Source: Streptomyces sp. CC228A | GTDB taxonomy: Bacteria; Actinomycetota; Actinomycetes; Streptomycetales; Streptomycetaceae | Length of the DNA stretch: 64,000 nt | Direction of reading: 5' to 3' | NCBI RefSeq assembly: GCF_021390935.1 | Contig: NZ_JAJPUI010000003.1 | Coordinates: forward strand, 372,001-436,000 | Shown here: in pieces, positions 50,176-60,240 of the stretch | How the letters are laid out: every line of letters starts with the position of its first letter | Numbering within the stretch: the first letter of the stretch is position 1 | The notes under the pieces: generated by a model | Databases searched by the model: none | The model's input: only the letters and a program-made list of their open reading frames with translations | What the model was told of the DNA's origin: nothing | Program-made: the position numbers and the translations under genes

Positions 50176-53100
50176 ATGACCCTCGAACCCCCCAGCCCCA
50201 TACCGGGGATGAGACGTACGGCCCGGATCGCCGCCGCCGCCGGCCTCGTGGCCGCCCTGGTCGCGACCGGCGCCGCGCCCGCGTTCGCCGACCCCGCGCC
50301 CGCCCCGGCGCCCGGGTCCGCGCAGACCGAGCCGCAGCCGGCGAAGACCGCCGCCGAGAAGCTGGGCTCCGACGACGCGGAGCGGCTCGCCGAGGCGCAG
50401 GCCCAGGGCGAGAAGACCGTCACCCTCATGCTGGCCACCGAGCCGGGCAGCACCGAGCAGGTCGCCGAGCAGCTCGACGCGGTCAAGGGCGGCACCGTCG
50501 GCCAGACGAACGACAAGCTCGGCTACGTCCGGGCCACCGTGCCGACCTCGCAGGCCGAGGCCGCCATCGGCGCGGCCGCCAAGCTGTCCAGCGTGCAGGG
50601 CATCGACCTGAAGCACGAGATCGTGCTGGACGACCCGACGCCCGCCGCCGACCGGGCGGACGGGGCGGCCACCGCGAAGACCGGCAGCTACCCGGCGCCC
50701 GGCAAGCACACGCCCGCGGTCAACCCGTACAACCCGTCCCACGAGACGGGCGCCGTCGACTTCGTGCGGAAGTACCGGAAGGCCGACGGCCGGGGCATCA
50801 CCATCGGCATCCTGGACTCCGGTGTCGACCTGGGCCACCCGGCGCTGCAGAAGACGACCACCGGCGAGCGCAAGATCGTCGACTGGGTGACCGCCACCGA
50901 CCCGGTCTCCGACGGCGACCAGACCTGGCGCCGGATGGACGTCGGCGTGTCCGGCCCCGTCTTCACCGCCGAGAGCCGAACGTGGACGGCCCCCGAGGGC
51001 ACGTACAAGTTCCGCACGTTCGCCGAGGCCGCCACCAAGGGCGGCGACATGGCGGGCGACCTGAACCGGGACGGCGACACCACCGACGTGTGGGGCGTGC
51101 TGTACGACCCGGCGGCGGGGACGGTGCGCGTCGACCTGAACGGGAACTCCGACTTCGGTGACGACGAGCCGATGAAGCCGTACAAGGACGGCTTCCAGAT
51201 CGGCTACTTCGGCACGGACGACCCCGCGACCGATGTCGTCGAGCGCATCCCCTTCGTCGTCGAGATCCGCAAGGACGTCCCCTACAACGCGGCCGGCGAC
51301 AAGGCCGACTACGTCAACATCGGCGTCATCGAGGGGTCCCACGGCACCCACGTCGCCGGCATCACCGCGGCGAACGGCCTGTTCGGCGGCCGGATGAACG
51401 GCGCCGCCCCCGGCGCCAAGCTGGTGTCGTCCCGCGCCTGCACCTGGAGCGGCGGCTGCACCAACGTCGCGCTCACCGAGGGCATGATCGACCTCGTCGC
51501 CAACCGCGGCGTGGACATCGTCAACATGTCGATCGGCGGCCTGCCGGCGCTGAACGACGGCAACAACGCCCGCGCCCAGCTCTACACGCGCCTCATCGAC
51601 ACCTACGGCGTGCAGATCGTCATCTCCGCCGGCAACAGCGGCCCCGGCGTCAACACCATCGGCGACCCGGCCCTGTCCGACAAGGTCATCAGCGTCGGCG
51701 CGGCCGTCTCCAAGGAGACCTGGGCCGCGAACTACGGCTCGGCCGTGACCACGCGGTACCAGATGATGCCGTTCTCCTCCCGGGGCCCGCGTGAGGACGG
51801 CGGCTTCACGCCGACCATCACCGCCCCCGGCGCGGCGATCAACACCACGCAGACCTGGGCGCCCGGCGGCCCCGTCAAGGAGGCCGGCTACGAGCTGCCG
51901 GCCGGCTACTCGATGCTGCAGGGCACCTCGATGTCCGCCCCGCAGGCCACCGGCGCGATGGCGCTGATGCTGTCCGCGGCCAAGCAGCGCGGCATCGAGC
52001 TGACCCCGGCAAAGCTGCGCACCGCCGTCACCAGCCAGGCCGACCGCATCCGCGGCGTGCAGGCCCACGAGCAGGGCGCGGGCCGGATCAACGTCGTGAA
52101 GGCGTGGAAGCAGGTGCTGCGCGGCGCCGACGCCCACGAGTACACGGTCAAGGCGCCCGTCGACACCGCGCTCGACCAGTTCCTCGCGGAGCCCGGCTTC
52201 GGCACGGGCCTGTACGACCGCGAGGGCGGCCTCAAGGTCGGCCAGAAGAAGGTGTACGAGGTCACCGTCACCCGCACCACGGGTCCCGACCGGCCGACCC
52301 TCCACACGCTGCGGTTCGAGAACAACCACGAGCGGACCTTCCGGGTCGTCGGCAGCCACTTGATCATGCTGCCGCTGAACAAGCCGGTCACCGTCAAGGT
52401 GGCCGCCAAGCCGCGCAGCGCCGGCGTGCACAGCGCGGTCCTGGAGGTCTCCGACCCGTGGACCAGGGGCGTCGACAAGCAGATCCTGACGACCGTCGTC
52501 GCCGCCGAGGACCTGGCCGCGCCGTCCTTCGGGATGTCGGCGACCGGCCGGGTGGAGCGCAACGCGCCCACGTCGTACTTCGTCAACGTCCCGGCCGGGG
52601 CGAAGACGCTGGAGGTCGCGCTGAGCGGGCTCGCCGAGGGCAGCCAGACCCGGTTCATCGCGATCCACCCGTACGGCGTCCCCGCGGACTCCACGTCGAC
52701 GATCAACTGCTACCCGAACTACGACAACCCGAACAACACCTGCCGCCCCGACGTGCGCTCGTACGCGAACCCGCAGCCGGGCGTCTGGGAGATCGAGGTG
52801 GAGTCGCGCCGCACGTCGCCGCTGCTGCGCAACCCGTACAAGCTGGACGTCTCCGTGCTGGGCGCCACCTTCGACCCGGCCGTCCAGACCCTGCCGGAGG
52901 CGGTGCAGGGCGCGGCGGCTCCGGTCGAGTGGACGGTGACCAACGACTTCGCGGCCATCGAGGGCAAGGCCAAGGGCGGGTCCCTGGGCTCCGCGAAGAC
53001 AGCCCGTCCGACCATCGGCCACCACGCCGAGCAGCGGACCACCGTGGAGATCGGTGCGGGCGTCGAGCGCTTCGACGTCGCCATCGGCAACGTCTCCGAC

Positions 53101-53490
53101 AAGGCCGCCGACCTGGACCTGATCGTCCTGCGCGACGGCGTGCAGGTCGGTTCGTCCGCGGACGGCGACTCGGAGGAGTCGGTGTCCCTGGTGAAGCCGG
53201 CCCCCGGCACGTACACGATCGTCGTCGACGGCTACTCGGTCCCGGCCGGTGAGACCGCCTACGACTACAAGGACGTGTACTTCTCCTCCGCGCTGGGCGA
53301 GGTCCGGGTGGACGGGTCGAAGACCCTCTCCCTGGCGAACGGCGCCTCCGCGGAGCTCGCCGCCGAGGTCGTGGTGAACGGCGCGGCCCCCGAGGGCCGG
53401 CGCTTCTTCGGCGAGGTCTCGCTGGTGAACGCGCGCGGCACCGTGGCGGGCACCGGCAGCGTCGTCATCGAGAAGGTGACCGCTCCGTGA
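50176..53490 (+). CDS. Secreted S8 family serine protease (subtilase), large
   Basis: About 1104 residues. I start at the ATG at 50176 (MTLEPPSPIPGMRRTARIAAAAG), with AGGG 6 nt upstream; an ATG at 50170 is possible. A signal peptide ends near FADPAPAPAP; the propeptide (inhibitor I9-like) spans about 75-150. Catalytic triad: Asp214 in IGILDSGVDLGH, His392 in GSHGTHVAGI, Ser585 in GTSMSAPQATGAM, with oxyanion Asn in SAGNSGPG. An insert of about 150 residues between Asp and His includes Ca-binding-like DLNRDGDTTD and DLNGNSDFGDDE. The C-terminal 450 residues are beta-rich pre-peptidase/Fn3-like domains, one with a Cys pair in NCYPNYDNPNNTC. Likely extracellular nutrient protease. Confidence 0.93.
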   Translation: MTLEPPSPIPGMRRTARIAAAAGLVAALVATGAAPAFADPAPAPAPGSAQTEPQPAKTAAEKLGSDDAERLAEAQAQGEKTVTLMLATEPGSTEQVAEQLDAVKGGTVGQTNDKLGYVRATVPTSQAEAAIGAAAKLSSVQGIDLKHEIVLDDPTPAADRADGAATAKTGSYPAPGKHTPAVNPYNPSHETGAVDFVRKYRKADGRGITIGILDSGVDLGHPALQKTTTGERKIVDWVTATDPVSDGDQTWRRMDVGVSGPVFTAESRTWTAPEGTYKFRTFAEAATKGGDMAGDLNRDGDTTDVWGVLYDPAAGTVRVDLNGNSDFGDDEPMKPYKDGFQIGYFGTDDPATDVVERIPFVVEIRKDVPYNAAGDKADYVNIGVIEGSHGTHVAGITAANGLFGGRMNGAAPGAKLVSSRACTWSGGCTNVALTEGMIDLVANRGVDIVNMSIGGLPALNDGNNARAQLYTRLIDTYGVQIVISAGNSGPGVNTIGDPALSDKVISVGAAVSKETWAANYGSAVTTRYQMMPFSSRGPREDGGFTPTITAPGAAINTTQTWAPGGPVKEAGYELPAGYSMLQGTSMSAPQATGAMALMLSAAKQRGIELTPAKLRTAVTSQADRIRGVQAHEQGAGRINVVKAWKQVLRGADAHEYTVKAPVDTALDQFLAEPGFGTGLYDREGGLKVGQKKVYEVTVTRTTGPDRPTLHTLRFENNHERTFRVVGSHLIMLPLNKPVTVKVAAKPRSAGVHSAVLEVSDPWTRGVDKQILTTVVAAEDLAAPSFGMSATGRVERNAPTSYFVNVPAGAKTLEVALSGLAEGSQTRFIAIHPYGVPADSTSTINCYPNYDNPNNTCRPDVRSYANPQPGVWEIEVESRRTSPLLRNPYKLDVSVLGATFDPAVQTLPEAVQGAAAPVEWTVTNDFAAIEGKAKGGSLGSAKTARPTIGHHAEQRTTVEIGAGVERFDVAIGNVSDKAADLDLIVLRDGVQVGSSADGDSEESVSLVKPAPGTYTIVVDGYSVPAGETAYDYKDVYFSSALGEVRVDGSKTLSLANGASAELAAEVVVNGAAPEGRRFFGEVSLVNARGTVAGTGSVVIEKVTAP

Positions 53491-53504
53491 GCACCACTCC
53501 GTAG

Positions 53505-54701
<1,197 letters not shown>

Positions 54702-54717
54702 CCCCCCGCCCGCCGTG

Positions 54718-54756
54718 AGGGCGGTCCCGCCGGCCCGGCGGGACCGCCCTTTTTTT
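54718..54756 (+). terminator. Intrinsic terminator of asd
   Basis: 15-bp perfect stem AGGGCGGTCCCGCCG and complement, 3-nt loop, directly followed by seven T. The clearest rho-independent terminator in the window. Confidence 0.95.
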
Positions 54757-54825
54757 CGGCGCTGCCGCCGGCACCCGGCCATGGAAGGATGGGCCAGCAC
54801 AGTCGTACATGGAGGAGATGACCGG

Positions 54826-57390
54826 GTGCCTGGCACAAACCTGACCCGTGTGGAGGCGCAGCGCCGCGCCGCGCTGCTGACCGTGGACTCGTACGAGATC
54901 GACCTCGATCTCAGCGGCGCGCAGGAGGGGGGCACCTTCCGGTCCGACACGCTCGTGCGCTTCGACTCCGCGGAGGAGAGCGCGGAGACGTTCATCGACC
55001 TGGTGGCGCCCGCGGTGCACGAGGTGGTGCTGAACGGCAAGCACCTCGACGTGGCGTCCGTGTTCCGGGACTCGCGGATCACTCTCAAGCACCTGCGGCA
55101 CGGCCGCAACGAGCTGCGGGTCGTCGCGGACTGCGCGTACACCAACAGCGGCGAGGGCCTGCACCGCTTCGTGGACCCGGTGGACGACCAGGCGTACCTG
55201 TACACGCAGTTCGAGGTGCCGGACGCGCGGCGGGTGTTCGCCAGCTTCGAGCAGCCCGACCTGAAGGCCACGTTCCAGTTCACCGTGAAGGCGCCGGCGG
55301 GCTGGACGGTCGTGTCGAACTCGCCGACGCCGAAGCCCGAGGACGACCTCTGGGTCTTCGAGCCGACCCCGCGGATCTCCACGTACATCACGGCCCTGAT
55401 CGTCGGCCCGTACCACGCGGTGCACTCCTCCTACGAGGGGCCGGACGGGCAGGTCGTGCCGCTGGGCGTGTACTGCCGGCCGTCGCTCGCGGAGTTCCTC
55501 GACGCGGACGCGATCTTCGAGGTCACCCGGCAGGGCTTCGACTGGTTCCAGGAGAAGTTCGACTACGCCTACCCCTTCGCGAAGTACGACCAGCTCTTCG
55601 TGCCGGAGTTCAACGCCGGGGCGATGGAGAACGCGGGCGCGGTCACCATCCGCGACCAGTACGTCTTCCGGTCGAAGGTGACGGACGCGGCCTACGAGGT
55701 GCGGGCCGAGACCATCCTGCACGAGCTGGCCCACATGTGGTTCGGCGACCTCGTCACCATGGAGTGGTGGAACGACCTGTGGCTGAACGAGTCGTTCGCC
55801 ACCTACACGTCCATCGCCTGCCAGGCGTACGCGCCGGGCTCCCAGTGGCCGCACGCCTGGACCACGTTCGCGAACCAGATGAAGACCTGGGCGTACCGGC
55901 AGGACCAGCTGCCGTCGACGCACCCGATCATGGCGGAGATCCGCGACCTCGACGACGTGCTGGTCAACTTCGACGGCATCACCTACGCCAAGGGCGCGTC
56001 GGTGCTGAAGCAGCTCGTCGCGTACGTCGGCATGGACGCCTTCTTCACCGGTGTGCAGGCGTACTTCAAGCGGCACGCGTTCGGCAACACGCGGCTCGCG
56101 GACCTGCTGGGCGCGCTGGAGGAGACCTCCGGGCGCGACCTGGCGACGTGGTCGGAGAAGTGGCTGGAGACGGCGGGCATCAACATCCTCCGCCCGGTCG
56201 TCGACACCGACGCGAGCGGCGTCATCACGTCCTTCGCGGTGCGCCAGGAGGCCCCGGCGCTGCCGGCCGGCGCGCAGGGCGAGCCGGTGCTGCGTCCGCA
56301 CCGCATCGCGATCGGCTGCTACGACCTGGACGACACCGGCAAGCTGGTGCGCACCGAGCGGGTCGAGCTGGACGTGGACGGCGAGCTGACCGGCGTCGAG
56401 GCGCTGGTGGGCAGGCCCCGTCCGGCGGTGGTGCTGCTGAACGACGACGACCTGTCGTACGCGAAGGTCCGCCTGGACGAGGAGTCGCTGCGCAACGTCG
56501 TCGCGCACCTCGGGGACTTCGCGGAGTCGCTGCCGCGCGCGCTGTGCTGGGCGTCGGCGTGGGACATGACGCGGGACGGCGAGCTGGCCGCGCGCGCGTA
56601 CCTGGACCTGGTGCTGTCGGGCATCGGCAAGGAGTCCGACATCGGCGTGGTGCAGTCCCTGCACCGCCAGGTGAAGCTGGCCCTCGACCTCTACGCGGCG
56701 CCGGACTGGCGGGCGACCGGGCTGGCCCGCTGGACGGAGGCGGCGCTGGAGCACCTGCGGGCAGCGGCGCCCGGCAGCGACCACCAGCTCGCGTGGGCGC
56801 GGGCCTTCGCGGCGACGGCCCGCACCGACGAGCAGCTGGACCTGCTGGCGGCGCTGCTCGACGGCTCCGAGACGATCGACGGCCTGGTGGTCGACACCGA
56901 GCTGCGGTGGGCGTTCGTGGAGCGGCTGGCGGCGACCGGCCGGTTCGGCGCGGACGAGATCGCCGCCGAGCACGAGCGCGACCGCACGGCGGCGGGCGAG
57001 CGGCACGCCGCCACGGCCATGGCGGCGCGGCCCACCGCGGAGGCCAAGGCGGAGGCGTGGGCGTCGGTCGTCGAGTCCGACCGGCTGCCGAACGCCGTAC
57101 AGGAGGCGGTGATCGGCGGCTTCGTGCAGACGGACCAGCGGGAGCTGCTCGCCCCGTACACGGAGAAGTACTTCGCGGCCGTGAAGGGCGTGTGGGAGTC
57201 CCGCTCGCACGAGATGGCGCAGCAGGTGGCGGTGGGCCTCTACCCGGCGCTGCAGGTCTCCCAGGCGACGCTGGACGCCACGGACGCGTGGCTGGCCTCG
57301 GCCGAGCCGAACGCGGCGCTGCGGCGGCTGGTGACGGAGTCCCGCGCGGGCGTGGAGCGCGCCCTGAAGGCGCAGGCGGCGGACCGCTAG
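54826..57390 (+). CDS. pepN: Aminopeptidase N, M1 family (second paralogue)
   Basis: 854 residues from a GTG at 54826 (VPGTNLTRVEAQRRAALLTVDSYEIDLDL), GGAGGAG about 8 nt upstream. GAMEN motif in EFNAGAMENAGAVT, zinc site HELAHMWFGD (His299, Glu300, His303), third ligand in LWLNESFA, TYAKGASVLKQLVAYV. Intact to the end: ALRRLVTESRAGVERALKAQ. Cytosolic broad-specificity aminopeptidase. It clearly shares ancestry with the gene at 43873 (same start pattern VPGxNL, same C-terminal motif) but is well diverged. Confidence 0.96.
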   Translation: MPGTNLTRVEAQRRAALLTVDSYEIDLDLSGAQEGGTFRSDTLVRFDSAEESAETFIDLVAPAVHEVVLNGKHLDVASVFRDSRITLKHLRHGRNELRVVADCAYTNSGEGLHRFVDPVDDQAYLYTQFEVPDARRVFASFEQPDLKATFQFTVKAPAGWTVVSNSPTPKPEDDLWVFEPTPRISTYITALIVGPYHAVHSSYEGPDGQVVPLGVYCRPSLAEFLDADAIFEVTRQGFDWFQEKFDYAYPFAKYDQLFVPEFNAGAMENAGAVTIRDQYVFRSKVTDAAYEVRAETILHELAHMWFGDLVTMEWWNDLWLNESFATYTSIACQAYAPGSQWPHAWTTFANQMKTWAYRQDQLPSTHPIMAEIRDLDDVLVNFDGITYAKGASVLKQLVAYVGMDAFFTGVQAYFKRHAFGNTRLADLLGALEETSGRDLATWSEKWLETAGINILRPVVDTDASGVITSFAVRQEAPALPAGAQGEPVLRPHRIAIGCYDLDDTGKLVRTERVELDVDGELTGVEALVGRPRPAVVLLNDDDLSYAKVRLDEESLRNVVAHLGDFAESLPRALCWASAWDMTRDGELAARAYLDLVLSGIGKESDIGVVQSLHRQVKLALDLYAAPDWRATGLARWTEAALEHLRAAAPGSDHQLAWARAFAATARTDEQLDLLAALLDGSETIDGLVVDTELRWAFVERLAATGRFGADEIAAEHERDRTAAGERHAATAMAARPTAEAKAEAWASVVESDRLPNAVQEAVIGGFVQTDQRELLAPYTEKYFAAVKGVWESRSHEMAQQVAVGLYPALQVSQATLDATDAWLASAEPNAALRRLVTESRAGVERALKAQAADR

Positions 57391-57406
57391 GCCCGCCGGC
57401 GCGGCG

Positions 57407-57439
57407 GGGGCCCTCGGCGAACGTGTCGCCGAGGGCCCC
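57407..57439 (+). terminator. Terminator of the second pepN
   Basis: 14-bp perfect stem GGGGCCCTCGGCGA and complement, loop ACGTG, 17 nt past the stop. It may also serve the convergent small gene. Confidence 0.88.
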
Positions 57440-57446
57440 GGTGCTT

Positions 57447-57737
57447 CTACGGCTCCGCCCGCGCGGGAGCCGCCCGCGGCCTGGCGTGACGCCCCCGCCG
57501 CGCGCCCCGGGCCGACCGCGACCACCGTCGCGGCGGACTCGGTTCGGGAGGCGCCTCGATCCACACCCGTACGGACCGGCTCCAGCAGTGGCAGCGGTAC
57601 GTCGTGCCGGGACGCTCCGGCGGGGGCGAGAGGGCTCTGCGGGGGCTCGGCATGGACGAGTAGATCGCCACCAGGGCCAGCCCGCCCAGGCTCACGCAGA
57701 GGACGAGCAGTCCGGCGACCAGCCGCCCGGTCACCAT
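57447..57737 (-). CDS. Small single-pass membrane protein, unknown function
   Basis: 96 residues: TM helix at about 4-28 (GRLVAGLLVLCVSLGGLALVAIYSS), then a Pro/Arg-rich basic tail with TYRCHCWSRSVRVW. The Cys-His-Cys might bind metal, but only these residues are present. ATG at 57737, 40 bp after the stop of the RsbW-type ATPase gene on the same strand, so they may share a transcript. I do not recognise a family. Confidence 0.5.
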   Translation of the reverse strand: MVTGRLVAGLLVLCVSLGGLALVAIYSSMPSPRRALSPPPERPGTTYRCHCWSRSVRVWIEAPPEPSPPRRWSRSARGARRGRHARPRAAPARAEP

Positions 57738-57777
57738 CCGGCCACCTCGCGTGCGGAGCGGACGCGATCCGGGCGAT

Positions 57778-58227
57778 TCACGGCGCGGCCCTCCCGTCCG
57801 CGAGCAACGAGAACCACACTGTCTTCGACGTCTCCCCCGAGACCGTCGCCCACCGGTCGGCGAGCGCGGACACGATCCCCAGCCCCCGCCCCGTGGTCCG
57901 GAGCACGCGCCCGTCCGACCACGCCGGGCACGGCCGCGGGCCAGGACTCGGGGCGCCGTCGCGCACGCACACGGTCACACCGCCGCGCGAGAGGGACACG
58001 TCGACCGTGATCACCGAAGACGTGGTGTGCAGGTGGGCGTTGGTCACCACCTCGGAGGTGCAGAGCGCGGCCCGATCGACGAGCCGCCCGCGCCCGCTGA
58101 TCTGGAGGAGGTCCACCACCCAGTGCCGGGCGAGCCCGACGGTACTCGCCAGGTTCGGCGCCGTGAGCCGGTAGCTCGCGGCCTCGGGGAGCGGGGCGGG
58201 AGGGGGTGCTAATGCAGTGGTCGTCAT
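57778..58227 (-). CDS. RsbW-type anti-sigma-like ATP-binding protein (HATPase_c_2)
   Basis: 149 residues from MTTTALAPPPAPLPEAASYRL (ATG 58227, GGGAG about 10 nt upstream). GHKL ATPase: N-box RAALCTSEVVTNAHLHT, G1-like VCVRDGAPSPGP, G2 TTGRGLGIVSALADRW, ending in VWFSLLADG. Streptomycetes have dozens of such small kinases; when divergent from an XRE/DUF397 pair, as here, they form the abaA/whiJ-like cassette connected with development and antibiotic production. Confidence 0.88.
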   Translation of the reverse strand: MTTTALAPPPAPLPEAASYRLTAPNLASTVGLARHWVVDLLQISGRGRLVDRAALCTSEVVTNAHLHTTSSVITVDVSLSRGGVTVCVRDGAPSPGPRPCPAWSDGRVLRTTGRGLGIVSALADRWATVSGETSKTVWFSLLADGRAAP

Positions 58228-58374
58228 GTCGAATGTCTCCCAACGCGTTTCGTACTCGCGCTCGCCATGCGTGGCTTGGCCGCTCCCAGGTTCGGGCACG
58301 CAACAACGCGCTGCGCGGCTGCACTTCGCTCTCATTGGCGTGGCGCGATGCCACCAGCACCATAGGGGGCATGT

Positions 58375-58395
58375 ATGCCCCGTAGCAAGGTTGCC
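58375..58395. promoter_or_regulatory. Candidate cassette operator, copy 1
   Basis: ATGCCCCG-TA-GCA-AGG-TTGCC, 75 bp before the XRE regulator start. Its left edge is part of the palindrome GGGGCAT-GT-ATGCCCC (from 58366). A 16/21 match recurs at 59596. Function inferred from position only. Confidence 0.4.
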
Positions 58396-58470
58396 CCCCG
58401 TGTTGGTCCCATTGAGTGGACCCATGACACGGTTACGGGCGACACTGTGCGCAGACAGGGGAAGGGACTC

Positions 58471-59325
58471 ATGCCGCCGAGGGACAACCCGACAGTCCGC
58501 CAGGCCCGACTTGGCGCCGAGCTTCGCAAGCTGCGCGAACGCGCAGGGAAGACCGCCCGACAGGCGGCCGGGATGATCTCGACCGACCAGGCGAAGATCA
58601 GCCACATCGAGGCCGGCCGGATCGGAGTCAGCGAAGAACGCATCCGCAAGCTCGCCGTCTTCTACGCCTGCGACGACCCGGCGCTCATCGAGGCCCTTTG
58701 CAGCATCGCGCGCGAGCACCGAGGCCAGTACTGGTGGGACGACTACCGCGGCATCCTTCCCCCCGGCTTCCTCGACATCGCCGAGCTTGAGCACCACGCC
58801 ACCCGGCTTCGATGCCTGCAACCCGTCACGTTTCCCGGCATCCTCCAGACCGAGGACTACGCACAGGCCCTGTTCGCCAGCCTCATCCCACATCTCCCGG
58901 GCGACGAAGTGCGGGCCCGCGTCGAGCACCGCATGAAGCGGCGGGCAATCCTGGAGCACGACACCCCCACGCGATTCGAGGCGATCGTGCACGAGGCAGC
59001 GCTACGCATGCGCGTAGGCGGGCGAAAGGTGGCACGTGGCCAACTCGAGCACCTCCTATCCATGTCGGAGCGTCCTGACCTGATCCTCCAGGTCATCCCT
59101 TTCACGAACGAGGACTTCGTCGAGGTGACACAGACCGTGATGTACGCGAACGGCACCGTGCCTCAACTCGACACCGTGCACATCGACACCCCGTTCGGCG
59201 GTCGCTTCCTCGATGCGGCCACGGACCTCGACAGCTACCGAACGCTGCTCGACCTGGCCGAGCAGGCCGCACTCGGACCCGAAGAGTCGCGCAGCTTCAT
59301 TCATCACATCGCAAGGGAACTGTGA
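58471..59325 (+). CDS. XRE-family transcriptional regulator with DUF5753 domain (WhiJ-like)
   Basis: 284 residues from MPPRDNPTVRQARLGAELRKLRERAG (ATG 58471, GAAGGG 4 nt upstream). An in-frame ATG at 58375 also has a purine run before it but gives an atypical N-terminus. HTH at about 12-70 (TARQAAGMISTDQAKISHIEAGRIGVSEERIRKL); DUF5753 follows, with WWDDYRGILPPGFLDIAELE, VTFPGILQTEDYAQAL, RRAILEHDTP and VHEAALRMRVGG, as is usual. Probably regulates itself and its neighbours, with its activity modulated by the DUF397 partner (literature on BldB/WhiJ-type pairs, plus inference). Confidence 0.93.
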   Translation: MPPRDNPTVRQARLGAELRKLRERAGKTARQAAGMISTDQAKISHIEAGRIGVSEERIRKLAVFYACDDPALIEALCSIAREHRGQYWWDDYRGILPPGFLDIAELEHHATRLRCLQPVTFPGILQTEDYAQALFASLIPHLPGDEVRARVEHRMKRRAILEHDTPTRFEAIVHEAALRMRVGGRKVARGQLEHLLSMSERPDLILQVIPFTNEDFVEVTQTVMYANGTVPQLDTVHIDTPFGGRFLDAATDLDSYRTLLDLAEQAALGPEESRSFIHHIAREL

Positions 59326-59334
59326 GAGTCAGAC

Positions 59335-59529
59335 ATGAGCGAAATCAAGTGGAAGAAGTCGAGCTACTCCGGCGCCGGCGGCGAGCAGTGCCTCGAAACC
59401 GCCAGAGTCGCCGGTGAAATCCTGCTGCGGGAGAGCGACAGCCCCAACGTCATCGTGAGAACCACTCCGGAGAAGCTCGCCGCCTTCATCCTGGGCGTGA
59501 AGAACGGCGAGTTCGACGACCTCGTCTAA
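59335..59529 (+). CDS. DUF397 domain protein, partner of the XRE regulator
   Basis: 64 residues. Starts MSEIKWKKSSYSGAGGEQCLETA, the standard W-x-KSSYSG...CVEVA-type DUF397 opening, and ends VRTTPEKLAAFILGVKNGEFDDL, the usual 'W..F...VK.GEFD' tail. 9 bp after the XRE stop, same operon. DUF397 proteins bind the cognate DUF5753 regulator and modulate it. Confidence 0.94.
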   Translation: MSEIKWKKSSYSGAGGEQCLETARVAGEILLRESDSPNVIVRTTPEKLAAFILGVKNGEFDDLV

Positions 59530-59547
59530 CACCAGCCACGCACGACC

Positions 59548-59577
59548 GTGCCCCTCGCCCGACTGGGCGGGGGGCAC
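59548..59577 (+). terminator. Terminator of the XRE-DUF397 operon
   Basis: 13-bp stem GTGCCCCTCGCCC / GGGCGGGGGGCAC (one G-T pair), tetraloop GACT, 19 nt past the stop. Confidence 0.75.
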
Positions 59578-59595
59578 TCGTATGCTCGGACATAC

Positions 59596-59616
59596 ATGCC
59601 CCGGGGCACACTTGCC
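59596..59616. promoter_or_regulatory. Candidate cassette operator, copy 2
   Basis: ATGCCCCG-GG-GCA-CAC-TTGCC, 16 of 21 positions identical to the site at 58375 and in the same orientation. It lies after the XRE-DUF397 terminator and 174 bp before the next gene. Confidence 0.4.
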
Positions 59617-59789
59617 ACCCATCAATGAGTAGCGCTACCGTCGCCGTGCGTCGCAAACAGGGCAGCCGCGCCCAGATAGCGGGCAATGTTCCTGCGCCCT
59701 GAGACGGACTCCTCGAAGATCACCCCTGGCCATGCGCGTCTACGGCATGCCCACGGCGGCAACCGCGCTACCGAGACGGAAGGCAAGTC

Positions 59790-60206
59790 ATGCGGATCAC
59801 GGACCATGCGATCGGCACACACGGGGCAAGGTTGTCCGCCCCTTTGACCGCAGAGGCCCAGATCGAGCAGGGCTTCCTACTCGAGGTACTGAGGTACCCG
59901 TCGACCACCGCCAAGAGAGCGGAGCCCGCCGCAGCCCCCCGCGTCCTCCCCACCGCCCGGGAGGCCGTCCGGACCATCCGCGTGCAGATCCGCACGGCGC
60001 ACGTCTTCGGCATGACCCCGCACGAGATCGAGCGGGCGCTCGCCTGGGCCGAGTGCGGCTGGATGCAGGCCATCGGCCTCCTGAAGGCCGGGCAGCCGTG
60101 CGGATTCACCGTCGTGCTCGGAAGCGGCGCGGTCGCCGAGTGGGCGGTGCGTCCCGTGCGGTGCCTCACGCTGTCGCCCCGCCCCCGTACGCGGGCCGCG
60201 CGGTAA
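59790..60206 (+). CDS. Hypothetical protein
   Basis: 138 residues. The ATG at 59790 has GGAAGG 6 nt upstream. N-terminal part (MRITDHAIGTHGARLSAPLTAEAQIEQGFLL) is polar; the centre (TAREAVRTIRVQIRTAHVFGMTPHEIERALAWAECGWMQAIGLLKAG) reads as helices with a possible HTH-like element; the C-terminus is basic. I do not recognise a family. Behind the XRE cassette and a second copy of its candidate operator, so it might be a target of that regulator. Confidence 0.6.
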   Translation: MRITDHAIGTHGARLSAPLTAEAQIEQGFLLEVLRYPSTTAKRAEPAAAPRVLPTAREAVRTIRVQIRTAHVFGMTPHEIERALAWAECGWMQAIGLLKAGQPCGFTVVLGSGAVAEWAVRPVRCLTLSPRPRTRAAR

Positions 60207-60240
60207 CCCGGCGGGACGGCACGGGCCACGTGAGGGGACG

